Shown here: piece after piece, positions 11,265 through 21,655 of the stretch
Layout of the letters: the number at the start of each line of letters is the position of its first letter
How positions within the stretch are numbered: position 1 is the first letter of the stretch
NCBI GenBank assembly: GCA_013350335.1
Contig: CM023539.1
Location: 13,516,302 to 13,580,301 of the forward strand
Source: Chimonanthus salicifolius
Taxonomy: Eukaryota; Streptophyta; Magnoliopsida; Laurales; Calycanthaceae
Length of the DNA: 64,000 nt
Direction: 5' to 3'
Notes under the pieces: model-generated
Seen by the model: only the letters and a program-made list of their open reading frames with translations
Told to the model about the DNA's origin: nothing
Databases searched by the model: none
Translations under genes and position numbers: made by a program

Positions 11265-11850
11265 GGTGATGAAATTCTTTTTTGGAAGGATAAATGGTTG
11301 GGTGAGGTTCCTTTGGCTCAGCAGTTTCCAATGCTCTTCTCCCTTGCTGCTAATAAAGAGGCTACAATTAAGGACCGTTATAGTGTTATTCAGAATAAGG
11401 TTGTTTGGGAGCCGAAATTCCATCGGCAGTTGGAAGATTGGATGGTGGAAGGCTGGATGTCTCTCATGACCTTGTTGGAAAGTGTCTTTGTAGTGGGCCA
11501 TGGGAAGGATCGTAGAATCTGGGATTTAGATTCTTACGGAATCTTTTCGGTTAAGTCTTTCAGTAAAAGACTGGTGAGGGTTGGTACCTCTCCTTCTGTC
11601 CACCCTAAAGTCTAGGAGGGTGTTGCTCCTTTTAAGGTGAAGGTGTTCGGTTGGCTTGCAGGGTTGGCTAAAATTTTGACTATTGATAATTTAAGATTGA
11701 GGAGGATGCTTATTGTTAATGCATGTCCTTTATGCTTGTCTAATGAAGACTCGGTGAACCATTTGCTTCTTCATTGTAGTTTCTCTAATAGCATTTGGAA
11801 GCATTTCTTACAGTTGTTGTATTTCTTTTTGTCTTCCTCGATCTTGGTGT
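11265..11850 (+). pseudogene. LINE zinc-binding RT-associated region (zf-RVT type)
   Basis: Downstream of RT. 11298-11615 reads V-W-D-L-D-type text (R-R-I-W-D-L-D-S-Y-G-I-F-S-V-K-S), and 11637-11852 reads K-V-F-G-W-L-A followed by C-P-L-C-L ... H-L-L-L-H-C. This is the cysteine/histidine motif (CxxC...HxxxxC) of the zf-RVT domain seen in plant LINEs. A TAG at ~11613 and a frame change at ~11290 break it. Confidence 0.8.
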
Positions 11851-11871
11851 GATCTTTTCAATGAAGAAATA

Positions 11872-12453
11872 GTGTTGTCAGATAGCTTTTTTCGACAGAA
11901 TCTTTGGAAAGTGACGGTCCTAAGTATTGTTTGGTCTATATGGTTAGAAAGAAATCAAAGGGTTTTTCAAGGGAAGGTAGGTTCTCTTGTTAATCTCCTA
12001 GAGTTAATTAAGTTTCGACTTAGGTCCGAGGTATTTTTGTGTCAGAGGTTTGCAGGGAGTGAACTTCGGTGGATTCTTCTAGGTACTATTCCTATGCCAC
12101 AGGTTCCATGGTCTCCTCCCCCCATTGGGCTACTCAAGCTACATTTTGATGGTAGTTGTATGAGAGAGATTGGTTGTGCCAGTTATGGACGGGTGATTAC
12201 TAATGGCTTAGGGAATATTTTGAGATCTTTTGATGGTCTGCTTCCTAATGGGTTGGTAATTGAGGCTGAATTGTTTGCTCTGTGGAGAGGTATTTTGGAG
12301 CTGGAAAGGGTAGGGGTTCAAGGAAGTTTGGTGGAAGGAGATTCAAAGGTGGTGGTGGGTTGGGTGGTGGGATCCCTATGTCCTTGGCTTTTCCTTCATA
12401 AAGTCGAGAGGATCCATCATTCTATTGCTTCCTTTGATTTTCAGATTGCTTAG
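11872..12453 (+). pseudogene. LINE RNase H domain (RVT_3 type)
   Basis: A 193-residue frame ending ORF2. After V-W-S-I-W-L-E-R-N-Q (a conserved linker) comes the plant-LINE RNase H start, L-H-F-D-G-S (first catalytic Asp, ~12145), then E-A-E-L-F-A-L-W-R-G (catalytic Glu, ~12263) and V-E-G-D-S-K-V-V-V-G (catalytic Asp, ~12333). Readable similarity continues to ~12535 past a TAG at 12451. The three acidic residues are present, but the upstream frameshifts make this domain orphaned. Confidence 0.85.
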
Positions 12454-12640
12454 ATTCTTCAGTTAGCTAACTCAGTTGTAGATGCGATGACCAAGCAGAG
12501 TTTGTCTTTGGATACGGAGATTTTTAATTCTGTTATGTAATTAGGGGGTGGTTCTTCTTTTTATTTTGGTGGTTTGTTTGTTTTTGTTTCGTTGTGTTCT
12601 CCTTTTTGCTATTAATGAAGTTACCTTTCAAAAAAAAAAA

Positions 12641-13027
12641 TTGTTTCTTATTCGTACCAATCATTTCTTACTTCTATTAACTCTATGTCTATTTCAGAAA
12701 TAATTGATACTACTATGAAGGATCCTCCTTAGCAAGAAACAATGGAGGAGAGATAGCTACTCTAGAAAAGAATGGTACATGGGAAATAGATTCTCTCCCC
12801 CTTGGAAAGACACCAGTTGGATGTAAATGGGGGTACACAGTGAAGAATAACCATGACGGCAATGTGGCTTGCTCTAGGGCTCATCTTATCGCTAAAGGTT
12901 ACACCCAAACTTACAGTGTTAATTATGATGAGACTTTCCCCCGGTCGTGGAACTCAATTGTACGAATCATCATTTCTATTGCAACCAATCTTCCTAGGCC
13001 ATTGTATCAACTAGACGTAAAAAAGTA
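12641..13027 (+). pseudogene. Copia A: start of RT domain, fragment 4
   Basis: Copia A resumes immediately after the LINE poly(A). It reads T-M-K-D-P-P, an E-N-G-T-W-like stretch, T-P-V-G-C-K-W-G-Y and A-H-L-I-A-K-G-Y-T-Q-T, then D-E-T-F-P and Y-Q-L-D-V-K. These are the first blocks of the copia RT domain. Text stops at ~13026, before the YVDD box. The rest of RT, RNase H and the 3' LTR are not found anywhere to the right, so the 3' half was lost. Confidence 0.85.
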
Positions 13028-13916
13028 AATGCTTTCTCTTTCCACAAAAAAATCATCATGAGTCTGCATTTTGTTAGTGGTGTGTGAAAAGAAGGGACTC
13101 GATGAAAGATTTGAAAATTCTAGGGTCGTGTTTGGATGAGGGAGAGTTAAAGCAGGGGGTTCCCTAGGGAACTTGGAATAGAGGGGGTTTCCTTGCATGT
13201 GGAACATTCTACTTCTTCTAACTCCACTACCTTTAAGTCACCCTATTTGGTGAATTCAAGGCAGAGAACTAGACATATTCTATGACACTAAAAATGTTAT
13301 TTGATTCCCAAGTTGAGAATTGTGGAAGACTTCAACCTTTCTTTTCCTTTATGTTAAGTGTGGCGCAATACTCATGTACAACAATTCATGGTGACTCTAT
13401 GCAATAAAAATTACTCAAATATATAGAAAAGAGAAGAAAAGAGAGAGAGAGAGAGAGAGAGAGAGACTCATCATAAGGGATTGGAAGTCTAGACAAGTTG
13501 ACAATGGTTCATATGTATGTAGAACTCAATCAGCATAATCCAAAACGTGCAATGAAAAGATGTCTTGACAAGTTTACCTCGTTCACTTAATATCTTCTTT
13601 CTCCGAGCCATACATACATCACTTGGAATGGTTCAAAACCTAGAAATAAGAAAAAGACCAATCAGTAAATGTAAATGGCAATAAAAATCAAGCCTAAGTA
13701 TAAAAATGGCACTTTTTGAATGTTCACTGATTTATGATAAATAAATATATCCATCAAAGCAAACACCAAAGGCAAGAGGAGATACGAAACTGCCAAATGA
13801 TACATCAAAAGTAGGGGAAATCCTTTGACCTAAAAATTCAACCCAAGGTGATTTGCAGATCAAATCCTTCCACCCCAAATTCAACTAATCCTTCTACATC
13901 ATCATTAGCCAAGCAC
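13028..13916. other. Intergenic, no gene seen
   Basis: AT-rich with no recognisable coding text. A single Tourist-like end (GTGTTTGGATGAGGGAGAG) lies at ~13123-13142 without a clear partner. A GA microsatellite is listed separately. Nothing else stands out. Confidence 0.5.
13440..13468. repeat. (GA)n microsatellite
   Basis: An uninterrupted GA dinucleotide run of about 14 units next to an AAGAGAAGAAAAGA lead-in. Potentially polymorphic. No functional claim is made. Confidence 0.95.
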
Positions 13917-14875
13917 TTTTTTTCAAAAGATTATAATTTTATTGATACAGGAAAAAGAATGCAGCCCAAAAAGACCACAAATTGGTAAAACAATACAGTC
14001 CACCTCTTCTTAGATACATAGATATCACCCATATATTATTCAGCTCCACTCCTTCCATCACTAACAGATCAGCCCTATCATTTGTTGATCTTGGGAGTTG
14101 CTTAACTAACAAACTTGTTTTCCTAATTACTTCTTTAATATCCTTTATTAGTCAAAGAGTCTCCAAGGCCCTTTTGTACCCCCGCGCCAATTTGACAACA
14201 ATAGAGTCATCCCCTTTTTTGAAATAGTAACAAAAAAAAAAAATTCAAAGGATAAAAGATACAAAGTACAAAATATAATTGAATGATGGTCAAAATATGA
14301 AAGCGATATTAACACCATAACAGAAACCACCTAACATTAACTATTTTAGAACTAGAAGCAAGAGAAAGAAACACTCTGACTAAATTCCTTACATCAACTC
14401 ACACAAGGCTCATGCCTATCAACTCCTACCTTAGCTAGAAAATCTCCAACCCCACTTGCAACCACTTTTAACATGCCTAAAGACTACCTCTCTCTCTCTC
14501 TCAACAAAGCCTCCTAATAACACCAACTTCTAATGTCAACTCCCATGATGGTTTCCTCAAACCTTCTACCTAGGCTATCATGTTAGCTAAGTCTCCCTCA
14601 ATGACAAGTCTCCCACCATCCAAATCAACCCAAATCTACAATGTTCCCCTAATACTTAAGAATCCAATTCATTGAAGTCCCTAACTCCAACTAAAGCAGT
14701 GAAAAAAACTTTAGTCTCATTCCTACCATCATGCAACAATCCTCCCATCCCTGTTGGTCCTGGTTTACCCCTAGTTGTCCCATTTACATTAAATTTGAAA
14801 AATACGAAATATAATGATCACTTCTCCATGACTATCATCCCACTCTTTTAAACTCCAAAGAAACATGCTTTTGGT
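13917..14875 (-). pseudogene. 3' fragment of a second LINE (RNase H end)
   Basis: Read on the minus strand from ~14790, the text T-R-G-K-P-G-P-T-G-M-G-G-L-L, then A-L-V-G-V-R-D-F-N-E, matches the start of a plant-LINE RNase H domain (usually G-N-P-G-P-A-G-I-G-G ... G-x-x-D-S-N-E-A-E). Downstream, V-D-L-D-G-G-R-L-V-I-E-G-D-L-A-N appears near 14640. Stops such as the TAG near 14577 break it. The 3' UTR ends near 13917 with an A-rich tail (TTTTGAAAAAAAGTGC on the minus strand) after a CAATAAAA-like signal. It is a 5'-truncated dead copy, distinct from the LINE at 8964-12640. Confidence 0.65.
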
Positions 14876-15978
14876 GGGTGTGAGGGGAAGATAATGAGAA
14901 AGGAGCTCATCTCCCAAATGATATGACAGTTAGAATGATCACCCAAAAGCAGGGCAATGTTCAGGGCAATGATCCACTCAATCGTCTAACAACCTTCAGG
15001 GCAATGTTCACCCAAAAGCAGTTCAGAACATGCAAGCACATATCTTGGATGCCCTGTTTCCATTCCATGCATGTTTTTTTTTTTGTTTTCTATTGTCATA
15101 CATCCTCATGATGATGGTGGTTGTGGTGATTATGATGATGATGATGATCCACATTGTGATTTCTACTTCATAGGATTTGTTCTTCACAGTGCATACATCA
15201 GGGCTTACGTGCATAATCCTTTTATAGGATAAATAGACACATCTTACTACCTTACACACAATTAAAAGAGACAGTTGTAGTGTGACTATAAAATTAATCT
15301 TAACCGCTCAAATAATGGAGGGCTACTGAAGAGTCGTGATTTTATCTTCCTTGCCCCATCGTCGTAACTTTCATCCCTCATGTAAAAAGACGCCTCTCCC
15401 AATCCCCCTTCCTTTCTTGCACCTCTTCCTTCCATCCCCAACCGAAATATCTTCTCGTCGCAGTTTAAACCAACCGTGAAATGAAATCGTATGGAATCGC
15501 CATCCTAGTGGCGGAGATGTTTGAACGGAAAATGTGAATTGTCATCATTGCTGCGGTGCTTACTCTTAGAAATCTGAAATCAAAACTACCCTTAGAAATC
15601 CGAAATCGAAGCTCTTCCCACTGAAAATCCAAAGTCCAAACAAGGTTTCCATCATCTTCTATCATCGTCAATCTTCAACTTCCCACATTGATTTTCCAGG
15701 TATGTCTTTTATTCAAAATAAATAAATAAATGAAGAGTAGAGAAAATGAGGAATGAGGAGAACCGGAGAAGATGGAATTGTGACGATTGCAAAATAGGGA
15801 CGGTTTCAGGAAGGCGTCTACGATTGCCGCGAGAGTGTTGCGCGTCAGGAATCGGATGTTCGTGACGGTTGGGCCTCTCTACTATGGAGGGTGGAGAGCC
15901 CTCTGCATGGTTCGACAGGCCGCGACCGATCACCTGCTTAAAATCATTCTAGCCATGGTTAAACCTTAAAAGTAGTGT
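14876..15978. other. Intergenic, no gene recognised
   Basis: Mixed composition. A short GAT/ATG repeat lies at 15131-15150. 15350-15470 is pyrimidine-rich and could be an old leader. The small frames at 15465-15969 contain no known domain. Confidence 0.45.
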
Positions 15979-15981
15979 TTA

Positions 15982-16136
15982 GTCTGCGTTGGGATGAGGG
16001 GTAATCCCAACGGGTAAATTTGACGGGGGTTATCCGGGGTTACATTGGTACTATAAATACTCGTTAGAAAGGACTTTAAAAAATGAGATGGAAGATACCC
16101 TTCAAAACCCCTGTTACCTCCGATCCAAACACAGTC
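15982..16136. mobile_element. Tourist-like MITE, copy D (short)
   Basis: The ends are GTCTGCGTTGGGATGAGG on the left and GACTGTGTTTGGATC on the complement of the right. These resemble the GGCTGCGTTTGGATG ends of the copies at 22242, 25084 and 44582. The flanking trinucleotides are TTA and TTT, so the target copy is imperfect. 155 bp, non-coding, with a GGGGTAA/TTACCCC-type interior as in the other copies. Confidence 0.6.
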
Positions 16137-16140
16137 TTTA

Positions 16141-16312
16141 ACCTAGGCGTGGTTGGCCTGACGGTCTCACTCAAATTTCTCCAGTCGACTTTGCCTGAGA
16201 TTACTCTTATTATTGGAACTCAATATTTGTGTAGGAATTTATGTGCTTCGTTAGTCGAGTAAAGTTCTCAAAAGTTAAGACAATTAGACACCTTAAAAAA
16301 AAAAGAATAGTA
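16141..16312 (+). mobile_element. tRNA-derived SINE, copy 2 (decayed)
   Basis: The head GGCGTGGTTGGCCTGACGGTC matches the A-box region of the SINE at 8273-8494 (shared core TTGGCCTGACGGTC / CTGGCCTGACGGTC). The B-box is degraded. The 3' end, TAGACACCTT followed by 10 A, matches GGACACCTTGG plus A-rich tail of copy 1. It abuts the Tourist-like copy ending at 16136. Family membership is likely; the edges are approximate. Confidence 0.6.
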
Positions 16313-16440
16313 TTTTAAATATCGAATCTAATTGTGCATTTGATGCAATATTTTGAAAATAACTCGTGATCAAACCTTCTCAGAAGAGGTGAAGTTTGAT
16401 AAGATTGATTTCGAGTTTGAGGTTCAACTATAGTCAAATT

Positions 16441-16649
16441 TGTCAAATCTTACACAATGTGTATTTCCTTTCTTCATAATCATCTTTACATTGAGAAAGT
16501 ACAGATAAATAAATAAGACTATCATCCCTATTTTGGTATATGCTACAATCATGGCATAGATCATTTCCTACCTTGTAGGAAATGATTCTATAAATCTGTC
16601 TACAGCTATACTTCCTATTTCATTTGGATTCTAACAGCTCACGCCAACA
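16441..16649 (-). repeat. 3' LTR of the deleted copia
   Basis: 209 bp, TGTCAAATC...CGCCAACA in plus orientation. It differs from the partner at 18954-19162 by a single C/T at 16642. It contains a hairpin, ATTTCCTACCTTGTAGGAAAT. A polypurine tract (TTGAGGAGGAG on the minus strand, complement of 16650-16660) abuts it on the internal side. Confidence 0.95.
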
Positions 16650-16656
16650 CTCCTCC

Positions 16657-18640
16657 TCAAGTTGATGCATACAAGTCTTTGATGCACAACTTGTTAAGTG
16701 AGTTGTAAAACTCTTTGCTTGATACCGCCTTTGTGAGTACATCTGCTAGTTGGTCTTCAGACTTCACGAATGGAAATCGAATTATTTTCCCTTCCAAGTT
16801 CTCCTTGATAAAATGTCGATCCACTTCCACATGTTTTGTGCGGTCATGTTAGACAGGGTCATGGGATATTGCGATAGCAGCTTTGTTGTCACAAAAGAGA
16901 TCCATTTCTGAAGTCGGGGCGAAACCAAGTTCAGTAAGTAGTCTCTTGATCCAGAGTAGTTCACAAAGCCCTTTTGCCATTCCACGGAATTCTGCTTCGG
17001 TACTGGAAAGTGCGACCACTTTTTGCTTTTTACTTCTCCATGTAACAAGATTCCCACCGACAAACATAAAGTAACCTGAAGTAGATTTTCTGTCTGAGAT
17101 GTTTCCAGCCCAGCCTGCATCTGTGTAGCCATTAATTTTTAAATGGCTATTCTTTGAAAACATAAGACCCTTTCCAGGTGACGACTTCAAGTATCTTAGT
17201 ATCCGGATTACAGCATCCATGTGATCTTCACTCGGATTATGCATGAATTGGCTAACCACGCTTACAGCGTATGCAATGTCTGGACGAGTGTGTGAGAGGT
17301 ATATAAGTTTGCCAACTAACCTTTGGTACCTCCCTTTATTCGTTGGTGCTTGATCTGAATATTCTCCAAGTCTGTGATTTTGAACAATTGGGGTATCCAC
17401 TGGCTTGCACTCTAGCATTCCTGCCTCAGTTAATAAGTCTAACACATACTTCCTTTGGGAAAGACAAATTCCTTGTCTGGACCTGGCAACTTCAATTCCC
17501 AGAAAGTACTTGAGTCCTCCCAAGTTCTTCATCTCAAATTCGGTGGCCAATTCCTTCTGTAGTCTTGATATTTCTTCTTCATCATCTCCTGTGATAATCA
17601 TGTCATCCACATAAACTATCAACACAGTTACCTTGCCCAATTTATGTTTTATGAATAATGTATGATCAGAGTTGCTTTGCTTGAACCCGTATTTCCTCAT
17701 TGCCATACTGAACCGACCAAACCATGCTCGAGGTGATTGTTTCAGTTCATACAGTGCTCGTTGTAGTTTGCACACAACCTTGGTTTCAGTGGATGCCGTG
17801 TATCCTGGAGGCAGGTCCATGTACACTTCTTCTTCAAGATTGCCGTGTAGAAAAGCATTCTTTACATCAAATTGATGTAGTGGCCAGTCAAGGTTGGCTG
17901 CAAGAGATAATAGTATCCTAACCGTGCTCAGTTTCGCAACTGGTGAAAACGTTTCTTGGTAGTCGACCCCATATGTTTGTGTATAGCCTTTTGCCACCAG
18001 TCTTGCTTTGTACCTTTCGATCGATCTATCTGCCTTGTGTTTGATGGAGAATACCCATTTGCATCCTACTGCTTTCTTCCCTTCCAGTAATGGAACTAAG
18101 GTCCATGTGTCATTCTTTAGAAGTGCCTCCATTTCCTCCTTTATTGCCTGAGTCCATTTCGAATCAGACAAGGCTTCCTGAATCCTAGCTGGAACTTGAC
18201 TTGAGGAAAGTACGTGGACAAATGCTCTGAGAAGTTCGGTTAATCTCCTGGTAGACACATAGTTGGCAATTGGATACTTTGATCTTCGCTCTTCAGCATT
18301 AGGAGAGTATCGTTTTGGTGGCTTGCCACGATTTTGCCTGAAAGGTAATGTGTATCCAGCAGGAGTATTCAAGTTACTGATATCTGAATGTGTGTTAAGA
18401 GTGCTTACCTCAGGGATATTCTCAGGAGATGGGTCTGCAGGTACTGAGGAAGAGGGGGGGCTTGAAGGCGTGTCATGTTCTGACGATGCATCCTATTCTG
18501 TAGGCTCATCCATCCGTGAGGGCTCAACTGTAGGTCTTGTAGGCTCAACGAGCTCTGATTGTGGTACTGCATCTGCCACTGCTCCATTGTTTGGCCAGTC
18601 AAAGTACAACCAATTCTGCTCTTCATACAGAGAATGGCGA
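16657..18640 (-). pseudogene. Copia pol remnant: linker, RT and RNase H
   Basis: The long open stretch runs from 18372 to the TAA at 16849-16851. In-frame text continues on both sides (up to ~18640, past a TAG near 18494, and down to a TGA at 16657). Domains in order: a variable linker with N-T-P-A-G-Y; RT with G-C-K-W-V-F, A-R-L-V-A-K-G-Y-T-Q, Q-F-D-V-K-N-A-F-L-H-G and the catalytic V-Y-V-D-D; the post-RT L-G-I-E-V and R-P-D-I-A-Y-A-V; RNase H with Y-T-D-A-G-W-A-G, S-S-T-E-A-E-F and D-N-K-A-A-I. After the TAA, K-H-V-E-V-D-R-H-F-I and Q-L-A-D-V-L-T-K-A are still readable. Only two stops and no frameshift are seen in about 660 codons, which fits a recent insertion. Confidence 0.93.
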
Positions 18641-18935
18641 CGGCGACGGCTCAGGTGTAATAGAGAGAGGGAAAGAGAAGTTTGGGTAGGTCAGCCACAA
18701 CCGTCGGCCTTGCCAACAACTGAAGATCGGGAGCAGCAAAAATGGGCGGCGAGACACAGACGCCGGAAGGATAGGGCGGCAGTGAAACGAGCAGAATGAG
18801 GAAGAAGGAGGCTTGGTTTTTTTTTTTTTCCTTCGTTGGGTGTGCAGGAAGAGAAGGAAAAAACAAAAAAAAAAAATAATAATAATAACAATCAGATAAT
18901 AATAATCAAGGATGATCCAAGCCAAGGATCGAAGG

Positions 18936-18953
18936 CCTAATGCTCTGATAGCA
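18936..18953 (-). other. Primer-binding site (initiator Met tRNA type)
   Basis: Directly next to the 5' LTR the minus strand reads TGCTATCAGAGCATTAGG. It matches the plant iMet primer site TGGTATCAGAGC at 11 of 12 positions. This sets the element's orientation as minus. Confidence 0.88.
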
Positions 18954-19162
18954 TGTCAAATCTTACACAATGTGTATTTCCTTTCTTCATAATCATCTTT
19001 ACATTGAGAAAGTACAGATAAATAAATAAGACTATCATCCCTATTTTGGTATATGCTACAATCATGGCATAGATCATTTCCTACCTTGTAGGAAATGATT
19101 CTATAAATCTGTCTACAGCTATACTTCCTATTTCATTTGGATTCTAACAGCTCATGCCAACA
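18954..19162 (-). repeat. 5' LTR of the deleted copia
   Basis: The promoter-bearing LTR in element orientation, 208/209 identical to the 3' LTR. A TATA-like TTTATAG lies in the element sense. Its outer edge is followed by the AAATT target copy. Confidence 0.95.
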
Positions 19163-19202
19163 AAATTTAATTAAACTTGTCAAGTCAATATGATGTCCTA
19201 TA

Positions 19203-19393
19203 CTTTCTCTGTCTCAAATTAGTTATCTTATATAGATTTTAAAATTGTCTAAAAATAGTTATCTCATCTATATTGGAATAGCATAAAGTGTGTTGAAAAT
19301 GGATGAGATCATATGGAGTGCTAGTTTTATATAGAGAGTTTTTTAAAAAATACGAATGTTTCAAATGAGACAACTAAAATAAGACGGAGAGAG
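19203..19393. mobile_element. Stowaway-like (Tc1/mariner) MITE
   Basis: 191 bp flanked by TA dinucleotides (19201-19202 and 19394-19395). The ends are inverted repeats: CTTTCTCTGTCTCAAATTAG on the left, and CTCTCTCCGTCTTATTTTAG on the complement of the right. This matches the CTCCCTCCGT-type end and TA target of Stowaway elements. Non-coding. Confidence 0.85.
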
Positions 19394-19395
19394 TA

Positions 19396-20750
19396 ATACT
19401 ATTAATTAATTAATAAATAAATTTGTTAAAAATATTACAATAAACTAATAAATACAAAGTATAAAATAAATAGTATTTATTTTTTCATACAAATATCTTC
19501 TTTGCACTAATTATAAATATAGATAATAGAATAATCCAACAATCTAACATAATAAAGTCAAAAACTTTTAAGAATTATCGAGGGTCAATTGTACTAACCC
19601 TTTTGAACCGTAGGTCATTATGAAATTTTAAAAGTTTGAGCTTTGAAAAGGTATTTAAGACGACTGAACCGTATTTAGTAAAAATAAAGGTTGAATCAGG
19701 TTCAACCACTTAGAAGGGTGGGCTTTTAAAACGGCGTTTGGATGCACTTGGATTTGAATCGATTGCTATGGCTGTCTTTCAGGTAGTTTGATTTATTCAG
19801 AATTTTTTATTTATTTTAATTTTAATTTTTTATTGAAAATAACATTTTCATTCTTTTTATTAAGTATATGATTAATAAAATTTTGAATTTTCTAATAATT
19901 TGTTTTTAAATATAATAATTGTAATATATTATATTATTATGATATTATAATAGTATCACAATTTAAAATTGTTTAAGAGGTTTAATCAAACAATTAAACT
20001 TAATTAGATCAAAGTATTATCTAAAATATTTAATTAATTATTCAATTTAAAAGCATTGGTTGAAAACTCAAAACATAGCTTGTCAAGAAATATAATCGAA
20101 TAGACATGCATTTGAATTGTTTGACTCTCCCTTTTTTTTTAAAAAAAAAAACCATTTCTTTTTCTATTCAATTCAATGTGGTGCTATATAATTGAGCATA
20201 GAAACTAAATATAATTTCTTCCTTAAAATGTTATTGTAGTTACGCTTTTCTACTTAAAGTAGAAGAGATAATAATAGAAAACATTCTTTATAAAAATTGA
20301 AAATATTTTTCATAGATTACTCAATGTACTCACATTTACTATGGAAATTATAGATTTTGAGCATCTTTTTTCCCTCTCATTTTTTATTAAATTTATTTTC
20401 TAATGGAGGCCAATTGAGTATCAAAAGAATTAAAATTTTACATTTTCGAACACTATTTCTATAATATTATATTTTAAAATTTTCTATATTTTAGATGATC
20501 TGGAGGCATTTTCATTTAATATTTCATAAATTAAGATTAGTAAGAAGTATGAGTTTTGCACGTATAATGGTTGAATTATATCTTGGGCTATTAAACGAGC
20601 ATTTATAGTAGCTAAAATGTAATATAAGGTGAGAATGAATTAGAAAAGAATCTTAATCAAATTATAATTCACAAAACAACGTAGAAAACCTTGAATCAAA
20701 AGTATAATATTATAATTCCAAATGTTATAAATCTTAAATTTATTGCATTC
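19396..20750. other. AT-rich intergenic, no gene seen
   Basis: Very AT-rich with poly-T/poly-A runs (for example ~20130-20152). No open frame of note and no recognisable element ends. Confidence 0.5.
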
Positions 20751-20754
20751 ACTA

Positions 20755-21313
20755 TGTTGCCCAAAAGATGATCCAAGAGGGGCGTGAATTGGGTCTAATG
20801 ATAAACTTTTCTACCTTCAAATGATTTACACAAGTTAAAAGTAATAATGAAATATAAAATAAGCACAAATAAATAAAAGGAAAAGATGAGAAGAAATAGA
20901 AAGTAGAACCCGTCGATTTAATGAGGTTCGACCTTACTTGCATACATCTTTGACTCAAAAGAGTCCCTTGAGATTCTCCATAAGGTGGAGAACGAACCAA
21001 TACAATCTCACTTACAGGTGGAGTGTGACCCACAATAAATTTGAAGTAGAAGGCACGCTGCTTCTTCATTAAGATTATACTCACCCTTTACAAATATGAT
21101 CTCAATCAAGGTGAAGATTACAATAGAGGCATTCTTGAATAACTCACAATTATTTGAAAGTGATTTGGCCTATGAGTTAATCAATTAATGATTAACAATA
21201 GCTCAAGCAAGTGATATGAAAGTGGTTTGGGGCTTTTTAAACAATAGGTAATATTGATTCAATTCTTTGATTTTCAAGTGGTTGGAGAGTATTCAATGGT
21301 AAAAAATTATCAT
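20755..21313. repeat. Possible decayed LTR-like repeat
   Basis: Contains GATCCAAGAGGGGCGTGAATTG and GTAGAACCCGTCGATTTAATG, followed by GAGGTTCGACC. Text of this kind is common in long plant copia (SIRE-type) LTRs. No partner LTR, primer site or target copy is visible, so this is a resemblance and no more. Confidence 0.3.
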
Positions 21314-21655
21314 TGTGATATCCTGACTCATGAGCTAGAGGTTAGGCCCTAGAAAGACTGATCCAAGTGAAACTGGGCCCTGTCGGTCGGACCAACAGTA
21401 TGGGCTGGTAGGATCTGACAAGCCCAGCAAGTGGGAGTGCATATGAGAATTTCGGAGAGTCCCATATCTAAAGTTGAGAACTTCCGGATGGGGTTTATAA
21501 GTAGTTGCCCCTCCTTAACTCATGAGACGCGTTTTGGGCCTACCGGGTTGGGTCAGGCCCAAAGGCAAAACCGTGAGGGCACATTTTTAGGCCCAGAGCG
21601 AACAATTTCTTATTGAGTTGGACTCTAAGCTTTATTCAACGGTCGGGTCATTACA
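21314..21655. mobile_element. Candidate solo LTR / TRIM-like insertion
   Basis: A 342-bp segment of higher GC than its surroundings that starts TGTGATATCC and ends GGTCATTACA (TG...CA). It includes TTTATAAGTAG, CTCATGAGACGCGTTTTGGG and GAGCGAACAATTTCTTATTG, motifs usual in small plant LTRs. The flanking 5-mers are ATCAT and GTCGT, which do not match, so the insertion is not proved. Confidence 0.4.

Larger units (their letters stand above)
8964..12640 (+). mobile_element. 5'-truncated L1-type LINE inserted in copia A
   Basis: A 3.7-kb plus-strand non-LTR element. It starts inside the endonuclease domain (5' truncation, typical of target-primed reverse transcription), runs through RT, the zf-RVT-type cysteine region and an RNase H domain, and ends with an 11-base poly(A) at 12630-12640 directly after TTAATGAAGTTACC. 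Copia A text stops just before it and continues just after it, which proves the insertion order. I could not identify a clean target duplication at the ends. The ORFs carry several frameshifts, so it is inactive. Confidence 0.9.
16441..19162 (-). mobile_element. Internally deleted Ty1/copia element (2722 bp), perfect TSD
   Basis: A complete insertion by structure: 209-bp LTRs at both ends, TG...CA termini, and an identical 5-bp duplication AAATT at 16436-16440 and 19163-19167. On the minus strand the order is 5' LTR (18954-19162), primer site, ~290-bp leader, partial pol, purine tract, 3' LTR (16441-16649). Gag, protease and nearly all of integrase are missing: the leader joins directly to the extreme end of the integrase/linker region near 18640. 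The LTRs differ at one base of 209, so the insertion is recent. It cannot move alone and would depend on proteins supplied by an intact relative. Confidence 0.93.

Noticed and set aside
18263..18799. 178-codon plus-strand frame
   Set aside because: Antisense to the copia leader and pol linker. No domain, Arg/Gly/Ser-rich.
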